64,000 bases of DNA, from contig CM031607.1 of NCBI GenBank assembly GCA_018398815.1, positions 81,692,470-81,756,469 on the forward strand. Direction: 5' to 3'. The DNA is from Conus ventricosus (taxonomy: Eukaryota > Mollusca > Gastropoda > Neogastropoda > Conidae). The position numbers and the translations under genes are program-made. Below the pieces are notes generated by a model. The model searched no databases. It was not told where the DNA came from and saw only the letters and a program-made list of their open reading frames with translations. Of the stretch, positions 48,235 to 59,934 are shown in pieces (the first letter of the stretch is position 1; the number at the start of each line of letters is the position of its first letter).

Positions 48235-48445
48235 AATCATCGCCAAACAATGAGCCGGTGATTGGCACAGATCGTTACAGATTTGCGCGATGTTTTTTGT
48301 TGACGAATGGCTAATGTCCCGCCCACCAGCGCAGACAGATTTCCCTGTCGCATGGCCAAATAAGCAATCGCATAACGTGCGCTGCCTAAGTTCTTCCACG
48401 TGAGCGCTGAAATGTGCGATGAATGTGCGACATTTTCAGGTCCGA
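48235..48445. repeat. GTCGC/GCGAC minisatellite-like cluster 4
   Basis: Contains ACCAGCGCA...CTGTCGCATG (about 48,326-48,355), which parallels a segment of cluster 1 at 28,875-28,905. Also contains CAGATTTGCGCGATG, CACGTGAGCG and GTGCGACATTTTCAG. Less regular than clusters 2 and 3. Confidence 0.5.
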
Positions 48446-49405
48446 ATTTTCGAGCATGAGGTGGGGATCTGAGTTGCCACTTCTTGATTTACGGTTACGT
48501 GGTCTGTCGGGGCAATTTTCAAGTCTATTGTAAGTTTCAAAACGCGTTTCTTCAAAACTTTATCCGAGAGTTTGCCTTGGAATCGGTTGTTTACAACTCC
48601 CCTTCCAGAGTATTTCATCCACAAAGCACTCAACCACCGTCTCCTCAGTGTCCGTGCTCAGGGCTGTGCAGCCAACGCAGTATTAGATGATTCCCACTTT
48701 GTCCGTTTTGAGTCCGTTCTTGCAACACTGATTTGAGATTTTCTGCTGTCATCAGGGTATCGTCCTCATGAAAGGCTGGGGACATCGCATTCCGTAGGGT
48801 CTTGGTTTGCGTGCTAAGGGCGCGGGGGCTTCGACACCTTCATCTACCCTACCTGCTTCTCCCCCGCTCTTTATTGCAGGCAAGAGTGCCCTGGAACAAT
48901 TCGAGACTTCTGAAGACGTCGAATTGGTGTTGCATTTGGCATCTAATGCATCCATAAATCCCTTTTCATTCGTCAACTAGAATCAGCAGACTGGGAGCTG
49001 CCCTTCGTGTTCGGCTCAGTAGCAACGAGGACAGACTGGCACGGAAAGCCTGTCGGTGAGGTGCCGGAAACGGGGAAAGCGGCCAAATCGGTGCAGAGAA
49101 CTGAATGCTGCAGACAAACTAATGTTGTATCGAAGCTATTGAAAGGGCTTTCACGACTTTCAATATCATTACGTTTAATGTATGAACAGTAGAAAAATAG
49201 TTTCACTGACCGTTAACCCTTGTCTGTCTGAGAAGAAGAAAAAATCTGAAAGCACACTCACTGGGGCCTAGTCTAAATAACCGTCCTAAACGCTACGCGC
49301 CCGGTCTCTAACCTGGATGTTTCTGGCATCCCAATGGGCAAGTCCACCACGCAGCATCTCCTTGAGTGTGGGTGAACCAGTTGCTATGCGAGAATAAACA
49401 CACCT
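48446..49405. other. No gene recognised
   Basis: Normal sequence. Minus-strand frames at 48,752-48,976 and 48,973-49,206 (74 and 77 codons, overlapping by a few bases) have no recognisable domain. Confidence 0.5.
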
Positions 49406-49409
49406 GTGG

Positions 49410-49787
49410 TTATATTTCCCATCTTTCAGCTGGAGCAATACATCTATAGTAGTTTTGCAGACTGCTCAGGGCCTGACGGCCATTTAGTGTGGGGATGGAG
49501 AGACTGCAAATAGTTTCGAAAAGGTTCCACGCGTCCTTGTCATCTAAGAGGATAGTAAAACCATCATCCCTAAATCTGACCGGTTTAAGGAACTTGTAAT
49601 GTTCCCTTAGATCTTCTGGCAACTGTGTTATAAAAGGGGGGGTACTGGCATCTAAAACTAGTTTATTGTCCTTCTCTGACATTAAAAACATCCACATGAA
49701 ACACATGCATGATTGACGCCCAGTTGGCCTTGTACCCCTGTTCGCCGTGTGTACGGTGGGGTTCTTCCTCCGTCTGAGTATTGGCAA
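49410..49787 (-). other. Unidentified 125-codon open frame
   Basis: Minus-strand frame with ATG at 49,787. Its C-terminal two-thirds look protein-like: balanced composition, with LPEDLREHYKFLKPVRF and DDGFTILLDDKDAWNLFE. Acidic and aromatic residues are regularly spaced. It sits between two retroelement relics and could be part of a transposase-like protein or an exon. I cannot name a family. A second frame on the same strand overlaps its N-terminus (49,682-49,894). Confidence 0.3.
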
Positions 49788-49894
49788 ACATTTTGAGTAT
49801 TGAAAACTAATTTTCTAAAAAGGTTTAGTTCGGGACTTGACGCGCTGTTCACTGTCGGAGACGGACTGTCCTTGTCAGCGGCTCCGCACCGCAA

Positions 49895-50205
49895 TGAACC
49901 GGAGGTTCCTTTTTCCTCCGGGCTTCATACTGCAGATGAGAAATATGCCCCAGTTAATTCTGTTTGAAGGACGGCGTGCCTCGTATTTGTTGACCAATTA
50001 CTTTCAGAGCTTGTTAATTTATTGAAATAGAGTTTTTCTCAGATGATTGTGACTTGCGAAAAAGACGGTTTGGGTCAGTGTGGTTTAGGTCAACATTGTG
50101 AGTACAGTTTTTGGCTGCTGTGTTTTTTTCTGCCTCGGATCATTTCCTTGCATTCTTCAAGAAACATTCTTTTCTTTCCCCCCTTGTCTACTTTTGGAAT
50201 AACAT
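49895..50205. other. No gene recognised; probable 5' region of the Tx1/L1-like LINE
   Basis: No supported frame. It lies immediately before the ORF1 relic and could be element 5' UTR. Confidence 0.35.
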
Positions 50206-51520
50206 GGACCTAAAAAAACAACACCGACTCGCCAAGTAGAAGCAATAAAAGACAGAACAGTGTCCCGGTGCAAGGAAGCGAGAGCCCTACTACAAGTGAT
50301 CACAGAGAACTCTCGTTTTGGTTGCGGTGAAGAAGACAAGTGCAAGAACCTCGTTGAGTAAGAGAAGACGGACTTTAGATCAGCAACACAAAATAACCGA
50401 CTTTGCAAGTAATAAAAGACCTAGCGGAAATAAGGACCGGATGGGGATAAAACGGAAATCCTTACAGAGAACAACATTGATAATAACAGTGATCAACCCC
50501 ATTGACAGATGGAGAGGCCCATGGAGGATGGAAGGAGGGAGAACGGGGAGGTCACGGCACAATTAGAATGGTTTCTGCGGAAATCTTTGAGATTAGAAAA
50601 GAAAATTCCTTCTTGAAGAAAAAAAGATAGAATCGTTCGGGGAGAAAAGATGCTCTGACTCAGCTGATCATATTGATCGATTAGAAAAGCAAATTAAGCA
50701 AGAAAAAGAGCTCGGAACACACTTGGAACATTACAACACGAAAGACAAAACCTGAAAATTATTAACTTGCCAGGGGACAAACAAACAGAGGACTTTCAAG
50801 AGCAGACAGAAAATAAAGGTGGAGCTGATTCAGAAAACGCTTGGTGTGCCTTCTTTCCTACCTTCCACATTATGTGGTGCACCTGTGTGGGCAGGTTTTG
50901 TAACAGGGCCAGAACAGACCGATCATAGTTCACCTCATAACAGAAAAATAAATGAAATATTCAAGCTCCGAAAGAAACTGAAACAGCAAAATTTCGCAAA
51001 ATCTACATTAACGAAGATCTGACTGAAACAAACTCGCAGAGGTTAATGCAGATTAAACGACACCAGGCGTTAATCTCTGCGTGTCTTTCCAGGCAAACTA
51101 TACTGCAAGCTCCTCGAACCGGCAAGTACTGAACATTGAAGAAGGGAATGTCAGCGTAACGACAGACGCTATTTGAGTCTCAAGCCCATCCCGGAGACCC
51201 GCAGAGTCACGGCAGACTAACCGAGGGCCGCGGGCAAACTGGATGGTGGAGCGATCGGAGAGGAGGACAGTGCAGAGACTGACCAATGCAAGGGGGAGCT
51301 TAGCCTCTATCCTCCGGGACAGCCCTGGCCATCACTCTGCCTACACAGCCGCTGTACATTGGAAAGTGTGAAAGGACGGGAATGTGCTCCGAAGGGCCCC
51401 AAACAGACTGACAAAGGACGTACGCAGAGAGCTGTTCGCCTGGGTGATTCTCAAGGCTGACAGTAGCAGGAAGCAGGACGCGTCCCACCCCAAAGCATCA
51501 CAAAAATCTGGATGATTTCC
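50206..51520 (+). pseudogene. Tx1/L1-like LINE, ORF1 relic
   Basis: Frames in order give a Lys/Arg-rich N-terminus (KKTSARTSLSKRRRTLDQ, about 50,329), a coiled-coil-like segment (DHIDRLEKQIKQEKELG, about 50,665), KIINLPG (about 50,757) and LIQKTLGVP (about 50,822). Then follow HNRKINEIFKLRKKLKQQ (about 50,937) and, after a shift, KIYINEDLTETNSQRLMQ (about 50,995-51,050). Coiled coil, then an RRM-like (R/K)I.(G/N)LPE region, then (K/R)...I..LRKKLK and Y(I/V)NEDLT.. is the layout of L1/Tx1-type ORF1 proteins, RNA-binding chaperones of the element's RNP. A weaker continuation with IEEGNVSVTTDA reaches about 51,170; the segment to 51,520 (RELFAWVILKADSSRK) is included tentatively. At least three frameshifts. 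Confidence 0.65.
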
Positions 51521-52451
51521 CATCAAGACTGACAGATTGATAATGGATGGCTTGAACGGAGTGAGGGATCCATTCTTCGCTGAAACAGTGGAATCTTAAT
51601 TACATATTTACATCACGATTTTGCTGATGTGACACCCGCCCCTTTCCGCCTCCTCTGCTGCCCTCCACCTCCCCGCCCCCCTCCCTTGCTTCCCGCCCCG
51701 ATCTCAGTCCGTTCTCCACCCCCATTCTACTTCGCACTACTAAAGCAAAGTAAAATACTTTATAACCCAGATAGAGAGCATTTCCTTTTTTTTTCTTTTT
51801 TTTTTTTTTCTCTGTGGCCCCTATGTCCTCACGCCCCTTAGGTGCATGTGTTCAGCCTGTGACTAATTGTCTCGTTCATGTCTTTATGCCTAGTACCATC
51901 CCTTAGATACCGCCCCCCCCCCCCCAACACAACCAATCACCCCTCCCCCCTTCCTTTTAGCCCCACTCCATCTCCTTTCATTCATGACGACTAGTATGAT
52001 TAATCCCCACACTGCTTGGCGATCTTCAGTTGAGTGCTAAAATGGTTAAACTCAGAGTACCCAGGGTTTCTTTTTTTGCTTTGGCTCCTAGTTTGGACTT
52101 AAAAAAGTTTTGTATTTGCTATACCTGTTTTTGGAAATATGTTAGGACAATTCAAATTGTTTTAGGCCCCCATTTCTGCCCACCTTTGCCCCGTCCACCA
52201 TCATGCTAGGGTGCTAATGGGCTGTTTGATAAATCCATGTGGCAGTATCTGAAAACTGTTCTGGCTGTTCTGTCATGACACACTCACACACACGCGCTGA
52301 CACACACACACACACACGGCACGCACGCCACGCACGCACGCACCGCACATGCACACTTACAAAACACAAGCACACATACATACTCACTCACTCATTCACT
52401 AGCCTCCCCTCACACACAAAACCACACTCCACACACACACACACAACACAC

Positions 52452-52490
<39 letters not shown>

Positions 52491-53080
52491 GGGGGATGTA
52501 GGGGAGAACCGGCGAGTACCTAGGTTGATCGATGATTCAGGGGATCAGGGGTATTGGTACTGCAGAATGCTAAGATTAATCCCCACATGCTTTGTGACCT
52601 TTCGTTGTTGTGTTTGGGGCGCACTTTCGTGTTATTAGGTTTTTATTCATAGTGTGGAGCCTGGATGTCGCTACATGATGGTCATGAACAGGTGTCAGGT
52701 AAAAACAGGTATGGGAAGTGAGAAGTGTGGATTGTATGGTGTGAAATATCACCTATCTCTGTCGGTCCTATTCTAACATTCTCCGTGTCCGCTATCTTTC
52801 TACTCTTCCCCTTTTAACTATCTCTTCGTATGATTCCTTTACTAAGAAAGAACCACCATAACAAATCCGCTTTGAGATACTCTACTGTGCGTGTCCGTGT
52901 AGGTGTACAATGGTGGACCCTAATGCTACCCAGTTTTGAATATGGACTTAGATTCATGTGTTTCAAATATGATCCTTTCTCCGTTGGCCGTATTTTTCAG
53001 ATTTATTTTTTTCATTATCTAGATTGGCATGATATTCAACTATTACTAATTTGTGCTACTGTATGGAAGAAAATAGTGTT
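51521..53080. other. C-rich and (CA)n-containing spacer between ORF1 and ORF2 relics
   Basis: Holds a pyrimidine/C-rich stretch (51,630-51,720, plus C runs near 51,910), a T-rich run (51,787-51,810) and a CA microsatellite with GCAC units (52,278-52,488). About 1.5 kb is far longer than the usual gap between ORF1 and ORF2 of this LINE type, so part of it is probably an insertion. I could not see its ends. Confidence 0.5.
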
Positions 53081-53084
53081 TTAA

Positions 53085-55592
53085 AAGATAGTACCGTTCA
53101 ACTGTAATGGTCTGAAATGATTACAGAAAAAGAAAAGATGTATATGATTTCTTGAGACAACAAATTGCAACAGTTAGCTTTTACAAGAAACCCACTGAAA
53201 ACTAATCTGAAACTTTATTAGATCAAACTGGGTTGACAATGTATGGGATTAGTGGCGAGGAACACTATCAAGAACGGTTTTGCATTACTTGTTAGTGAAC
53301 AATTGTCAATACAAATAACTAACGTAATTTAGAGATCAAAATGGTGCTATATTTTTATGATGTGCAATGTCAAATAAGAAATGTTACTATAGTGAACAGT
53401 TATTGCCCAAGTAGCCGGAGATGACTCCACATTTTTGACAAATGTTTGGAGGGAGTGAAACCAACAACAGTGACACTTATTGTTTGGAGGGACAGGAATT
53501 CTGTGCACTAAATCAAACATTGGATGTTCGTAATTATAAAGAGCACGGGCAAACCGTCAAGGACACTAAGAAAATAATTGATATTATGGGATGTTATGGT
53601 TTTTTTACGACATGTACAGAACATTATATCCAGACAAACGCTCATATACCTGCGTAATTCAATACAATAAAGCAGGCCAGATAGACCTATTTTTATAAGG
53701 TTCTGAGGATATAATGAATGACCGTCAAAGGTATTGATGTCAAACCAGGCTATCGATCCGACGCACTCACTGGTGCAGTTATCCTTAAAAATAGAGAATA
53801 AAACTGACAGACCGTTCTGGAAATCAACCAATTCACTATTTAAAGATGCACAGACATAACATAAAATTAAAAAAAGGTAAATTCCCAATTATCAAACAGC
53901 AATATGCTGTACCAGTATACAACTGGCCGGTATTGACAAGTTTGCTAATGATGATGTTAACGTTTACAATAAGTGATCAATTGTTCTTTGAGACTCTACT
54001 ACTAAAAATTAGAGGTAGAACATTGCTATGCAACTTTTTAAGAAAAGTCAACAAACCCAGCAAGAGAATGACTTAGAAAAACAGATTAGAAGAATCGAAG
54101 AGATGTCAATGATAATCACATGCATAGAACGAGAGGAACTAATACAAATACAAGAAATAAGGGGAAATATGCGAATCGAAGGCAACTAATTCGCTCCAGA
54201 TCGATGGATAAATGTAGGGTCAGTAAGTATTTTTTGTAACCTTGAAAAAAGAACTTTTATTGATAAAACATATGCCCTTTTTTGAAACAGCAGTCTGGTA
54301 ACGTATCTCAGACAAGAAACCATTTGAAAGAAGTACAACAATTTTACAACAACTATATGCCCACAGGACTGTGCGTGATTTTTGTTTAACATCTCATAAA
54401 CCGGAAGCAACAAAATTAACTGAACATAGATAGCATAGCATAGAAGGAAAAATTTCGTATAAACGAAGCAGCGGCCTCTTAAATCTCTGAAAAATGGAAA
54501 AGCCACGGCCCTGACGGCTTTACAGCTGAGTCTATAAGTTCTTCTTGTTGAGATTGGAGCTTTTTTTGTTAGATCTTATAAACGAAGTTTGATTGATGCT
54601 GAACTTTCTGTAACACAACGTCAAGGTTTTATTATACACGCATACTAAGGAAGGCAAACCAAAAACGTTTTGTAAAAAACTGGCATCCAATCTCATACTT
54701 AAATATTTCTTATAAAATTGCATGACATGCATTGCAACCGCTTGAAGTCTTTTTGTTGCCTTCCATTATCCATGAAAGCCAGACGGGCTTTTTGAAAGGT
54801 CGTTACATAGGTGAGAATATTTCGCAATTTTATATATACATTATGTACATGCTGAGAGAAAAAACACCCATGGAAGTTTTCTGTCAATAGACTTTGAGAA
54901 AGCCTTCGACAGTATTTCATGTCCCGTGTTTTACACAAATCTTGGATTTTTTTCAACTTTGGCTCAGATAGATTCAGCTGGTCCAAAACTTTTTATTCCA
55001 CTATTAATACTTGTGTTTTCTGTCAACGGTCAATATTCTAGCTGGTTTGCAATAGAACGTGGTGTTTCGACAAGGTGATCTGCCATCACCCGTATCTTTA
55101 CCTTCTTTTGTGCAGCGATACTGCACTAAAGATCAGACATGACAATTCTACACAATCAAGGGCATAAAAAATTCAAAATAGGGAAAAGCTATTGTCACAA
55201 GTTGCAGATGACACTGCTTTTGTGTTTGGACGGCAGCAAAAATTCATTATGGAAGCCATTGCCGGCTGAGCAAAGGTTTGCTGAAATTTCAGGACAAATA
55301 AACATGAACTTTGATAAAAGTAGATCATTTGGATAGGTAGTCAGAAAAAACTGCAATTTAAGTGTTTATCTCGGTTACAAACTCATTTGGACCCGGGTAT
55401 CTTCAAGATACTTGGCAATTAAATTTTCAATTGATACAAAGTCCATTAGCATAGCACATCAACTATGAAAGACAAATTAATTCAGATGAAAAGGATTTAT
55501 CACACTGGAAAAAAAGACAGCTAACTCTACACCATTCGGGAAAATAACAGAGTGAAGACTCTTGTCCTGTCCCAAAATAACGTATTTGTTAA
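53085..55592 (+). pseudogene. Tx1/L1-like LINE, ORF2 relic, endonuclease and reverse transcriptase part
   Basis: Starts with a frameshifted FNCNGL.ND..K and FLQET-like segment (53,090-53,200), typical of the APE-type endonuclease. SYCPSSGDDS (about 53,405) and DTKKIIDIMG with a following YT.L-like strand (about 53,560) come next. The reverse transcriptase shows SIDFEKAFDSIS (about 54,885-54,920), R-GV-RQGDLPSP split by one base (about 55,053-55,092) and an intact ADDTAF catalytic box (55,204-55,221). It then shows NMNFDKS and the thumb motif HWKKRQLT...GKIT (about 55,500-55,540). It stops at KITYL (about 55,585), exactly where the LTR-like element begins. Frameshifts and stops are frequent. 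Confidence 0.8.
55588..55592. other. Target-site duplication GTTAA, left copy
   Basis: GTTAA here and at 57,681-57,685 directly abut the two ends of the inserted element. Confidence 0.75.
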
Positions 55593-57680
55593 GGTCACGA
55601 TTTTTCACGAGCCTATGACGATGACCCATCTAGGTGCTGGAATATTCATTATTTTTGTCGTTGTTGTTGGCGGTATCCGCCCTTAATTGGCTTGTGGAGT
55701 GGTTGCACCCTTAATCTCGTTTCAGCTCAGGTTAGGTTTACTATTCTCTCTCTCTCTCTCTAATTCCACGCCCGTGCAATTCATCCTGCAGGTTCAGGTG
55801 GGCAGGTACCTTTCGCCTGAACTGTGCTGTCTCTATCGGCCTCTCACCTGTCTTTTTTACCTGCCGCACGTGACGCATTCCTCTCAGGTTGAGGTAACTC
55901 ACGGTACGCAGGGTGCATGTTGGCTGCCGTCGGTGTAGTGCAGGTTTTCCTCTTCACTCGAGCGGAAGATGTCCCCTGGGAGCGCCTGCTCCCGGTTCTG
56001 TTCTCTAACCACATCGTCGAAGGTACGGTCGGTACCTTCATTCCTACATCGGCCCTGTAGGGGAGGAACATCACGTCATCTCTTTTCCACATCTGCTCTG
56101 GCTGGTCCTTCTTTTCGCCTGGACAGGGGGCAGAGAGTCGCTTGACACCGCCCACTTTGGTCACCCACGGGTAGCTGTAAGCACAGTTTCGTGGTTTTTT
56201 TTTTTGTTGTTGTTGTTAGCCGGCTAATTTCATCTCTTTGCGCAATTTCCTTTGTTTTCAAATTATAAAAGAAATAGTGTTTGAGGACCACTTGTTCTGT
56301 TAATTCAATCTTAACCTGGCCAGTCAAAAATTATATCCAAAAGTGCTTCTCCTTTCTAGCATCTGGTGATGAGGGCTGTAGTCGTTGGGGGATGGGGAGA
56401 TCCTGGTGATTCAGGGTTGGTACTTGCTTGGTCTCCGCTCGTCCGCCCGTTCACAATCACCGGTCTCTTAGTCTTCGGCCACCGTCCTGTTGTGTGCAAG
56501 GGAACAAGTGTTTTATTTTGCAGCGTGCGTACGCATGATTAGTTCGTTTGGATGCGTGTTGGAGAATTGTGTCATTTTATGATGTTGCTATAAAATGTGA
56601 GATAATTTGCCATTGAATTATTATTATTTGCAAATGTGGTGGTAGTTATAAAAGCAATGTTGCTGTATTAGTTCATTCCTAAAAAAGGAAAATGTTAACG
56701 TGAGTGAGGGAAGATAAGATATAAAATTGCTATTCGTTTGTTTAGCCTGTTAATGTAATCTCTACACTGCTTCGTGTGAGAGACCTTTAGGCAACATTCC
56801 TCATTTGGTTGTTTACTGTGGATGCTCAGGTCTGTGTTGAGCTGGTGTTTACGAATGTAATTCATGCAAACACCTCCCCTCACCCATCATGGCAATTGGC
56901 AGTTAGATTAAGCAGCAAATATCAGACCGTACTGACTGCGTTCCAGTAACCCTTTCATCTTTCCGTCCAGTTCCCTTTTCCGTTCCTCCTCTCCTCCCGG
57001 GGACTTTCAACCCAACTGCGCCTTGGGCACGCAGTGTGAGGAGCCACGGTGGACCTTGCTGGATGGTCCCTAACCCTGTCGCGGACTTGCCACGACAACG
57101 CCTCGTCCCACGGGAGGGGCGTTCTCCACAGTCCGCGGACCTACTACAGCGCACGTGACCGGCGTGTTAGCTCTGGTCTGCAATTGGGTGTGTGTGTGTG
57201 TGTCAAGGGTGTCCGCGTTTGAAAGACTCTGTTCAAAACAGACCCTGGTTGGGGCACCTATTCGACACGGTACTCACAAGAGACTTTGGAGAGACAGTGG
57301 TGAGGGGGGGGGGGCGGGGGGGGGGACCTCGTAAGCACAAGGAAAGGAACGTGGTGTTAGAAAATGCTTATTTTAGGATTATGGTTATATTGTATGCCGA
57401 TTTGAAATGCTTGATTGTGACTATGTGTATGTTGTGTGCGTTGAAATGCTGGTTGTGCCTATGTGTATTTGTGTGTGTTGAAATGCTTAATGTGATTGTG
57501 CAGTTATGGTGTGTTGTAATGCTTATTTTTGGCTATGTGTTGTTGGTGGAAATAAATTGTGTATTGTAAGTTGTATCTTTCTTGTGGTCGCTTGCGAGGC
57601 GTGGTGAGGTCATTCACGTCCCTTCACGATCCCATCTAGACCGATCCTGTCAGGGCAGACATCCAGGGGTCGTCGTGACA
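55593..57680 (+). mobile_element. LTR-like insertion (solo LTR or non-autonomous LTR element), 2,088 bp
   Basis: Left end GGTCACGA and right end TCGTGACA are inverted complements except for the first base (consensus would be TGTCACGA...TCGTGACA, the TG...CA of LTRs). The flanks are 5-bp GTTAA duplications, and the host ORF2 is interrupted between KITYL and the LPDPTR segment. No second internal copy of the left end was found, and no protease, integrase or reverse transcriptase motif, so a long solo LTR or a non-autonomous element fits best. AATAAA lies at 57,551, about 130 bp from the right end, as in an LTR R region. It also contains a CT tract (55,746-55,762), a Lys/Thr-coding T/G run near 56,195 and a minisatellite (57,361-57,552). 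Orientation is inferred from the polyadenylation signal. Confidence 0.7.
57361..57552. repeat. Five-unit minisatellite, period 36-43 bp
   Basis: Units start at 57,362, 57,405, 57,444, 57,481 and 57,517 with (A/T)AATGCTT or AAATGCTGG and continue with TGTGACTATGTGTA-like sequence. Spacing falls 43, 39, 37, 36. Confidence 0.8.
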
Positions 57681-57685
57681 GTTAA
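57681..57685. other. Target-site duplication GTTAA, right copy
   Basis: Follows the TCGTGACA end of the LTR-like insertion; matches 55,588-55,592. Confidence 0.75.
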
Positions 57686-58960
57686 ATAAATCTACCAGAT
57701 CCAACCAGATTTTTTTAACTCTAACTAGAGAAAGAGTTGTTTACAATCTTATGGAATGGTAAATAGTAATATTAGGAACCAGTTTTGCATGTACTCATAC
57801 GTCTGTGGTGGACTGCGCATGATGTGATATCAGAGCTTTCATTGCTGCTATGAAATTAAAATGGCTTTATAAAAAACAGTCCGATGGTGACTCCATGCTT
57901 AAAGACTTTTCCTTTGATAAGTACCCTGAAACTGGAAAAATTAAATTCTTAGGGGGCGCAGATTGTATCAAAACTTTAACCAAGTCCGTTAAGATCCCTT
58001 TTTCTGTAAGACTGGTGTTTAGGCACTATGGGAGAGTTGAGATGAGGCGACCTAGAAATAAGTTGACAATTTTATGCTGAATGCATTCACTTCAATAAAG
58101 ACATTCTGAGGGGGTGAAAAATTATTGTAAAAGAATGGTGGTGAAATAACATCTACTTCATCAGACAACCTCGTCAGTGAAGCAGGCAGTACATGTCATT
58201 TCATGAATGTGAAACAAAATATCCTACCATTAAGAAAAACAGATTTTTGTCTTACAATGGAATCCTGACGCAATCAAAGGATACCAAAATAGAATTCAAG
58301 TAGAACTTACAAATACCTTTAAAATCTTGAAACCAAATCATGGTTTTTCTATCAGGAAAGGCAATAAATTATTCAACACTGTACTTGTTGACAGCGGGAG
58401 CTATCCCAGCTTCCGTTTTGAAATGAGTCAACTCGTTTCGAAATTTTAAACTGGAATGCCTATATTTTACACTGTTTTTAAAAACGACTATGATGGTGCA
58501 ACTACGCTGGTTTCAATTCCGACTGTTGCCACAGAATTCTGCCATCAACAGAAGTACCCTATATCAGTGTAAATTGTTAACACACCAAACAGTAAATTCT
58601 GTGACCAAAGACTTCCACAGGACACTAGAACATATGATTTTTTAGATTGTGACATTGTACGGGCATTTTTGGTTGGAGTTATCAGCAAAATATCATTGAT
58701 AAGCTTGAGCACTGGCCATAATGTTTAATATTGGATAAGAAACTTAGTGTTATTTGAAGTACCAGATGTATAACAACTGACTGTGAGATGGACTTTTAAT
58801 ACTGTATGGCCAAATTCTTCATTTATAAATCCAAACTACAAAAAGTTCATCCAGTTTTTTGTAACTTCAGAAGAAGTCTACTTTATCGATACTCTTTGGG
58901 AAAAGTATATTGCTAGTTCAATTCAAACCTAAGTCTATTCGACAAACCTGCTCCGTATAG
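57681..58960 (+). pseudogene. Tx1/L1-like LINE, ORF2 relic, C-terminal part
   Basis: Resumes the interrupted ORF2: LPDPTR (about 57,694), an FTILWNGK segment (about 57,739-57,762) and GGLRMM.D with AFIAAMKLKWLYKKQ (to about 57,885). These are the standard post-thumb motifs (F.F.WNG(K/R), GGL.....I, (A)LK..W..R). Then follow ILRG-like and NNIYFI pieces (about 58,100-58,160), FLSYNGIL (about 58,250), a C-terminal Cys-rich segment KFCDQR...LDCDIVRAF (about 58,600-58,670) and a YWIRNLVLFEVPDV block (about 58,730). The last supported frame ends near 58,930. The order of motifs is complete for a Tx1/L1-like ORF2 tail. Multiple frameshifts. Confidence 0.78.
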
Positions 58961-58995
58961 AGAACATTTTTAACTATACCTTCTTCGCTACAGGG

Positions 58996-59078
58996 TAGGT
59001 ACTCTCTCTCTCTCTCTCTTTCTTTTCTTTCTCCCCCCCTCTCCTTTCTCTCTACTCTCTCTCTCTCTCTCTCATCTT

Positions 59079-59116
<38 letters not shown>

Positions 59117-59135
59117 TCTCTCTCTCCTCTATCTG
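58996..59135. repeat. (CT)n microsatellite
   Basis: CT arrays with TTT, CCCC and ATC interruptions over about 140 bp. Confidence 0.95.
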
Positions 59136-59930
59136 GGCAGCTGTTTTTGTTTCTCGTGTAGGTACCTTCATCCCCTACTAACGGTCAGCACTCACAGTGT
59201 TAATGTTTAAGCATATTTTAAAGTTTATCAAGAAAATGAACATGATGACCAAAAACGTTGCATGATTAAAAAAGAAAAGAAGTGTTAGTTCCACCTTTCC
59301 ACCACGCCATTCAATACTTTGAACTTTTTTTATCTTACAGGTGCAATGGTTTTTAAGAGAAAAGAATTATACGTACGATAACCTTAAATAGCTTCCACTA
59401 TACCCTTCCTTTACCCCCTTCTTTGGATTTCCTCCACAACCGTCTCCCCCTAACCATTGCTCCCCCCTCCCTCCTCAATACTCATACATACTAGTTGTTT
59501 CTAGTCTACTTTTTTATATTGGTGGGAAAGCCCTACAGAAACAATACTGGCACCTCCGCTGTACCCCTCCCTCCCCCCTCCCCTTCCCCCATTTTATGTA
59601 AAACATTTACTGCTTATGCCCCGCCAGTGCTTGGACCGCCGGTTCGACTTTCGATATGTTTCTGCCTTCCAAGTGGCCCCCCAACTTCCTCCTCTTTTCT
59701 TCCCCTCCCCCCCCCCCTCCTTCACTTCCCCTCGCTATCTAGTCCATTGGCCCCCCCCCCCTCCCCCTTGTCCCCTCCTATATCCAATTTTAACGGCTCG
59801 CTAAAAACCTAATGGTATGAATATAATGAAAAATGCATCAATGAATTCACATTTGACTACCACCCCCCCCATTCCTCTTCTACCACAGACCATGTCCCCT
59901 CCATTCCCTTCACTCTCTGTTCTACACACT
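59136..59930. other. No gene recognised; pyrimidine-rich
   Basis: From about 59,395 the plus strand is strongly C/T-rich with C runs near 59,708-59,720, 59,750-59,761 and 59,862-59,870. Pro/Ser-rich frames here (up to 105 codons) are composition artefacts. Confidence 0.6.
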
Positions 59931-59934
59931 ACAT

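Noticed and set aside
55660..56330. Coding gene on the minus strand inside the LTR-like insertion (frames of 83 and 106 codons)
   Set aside because: No domain recognised, frames overlap each other, and the region is bounded by insertion ends with target duplications.
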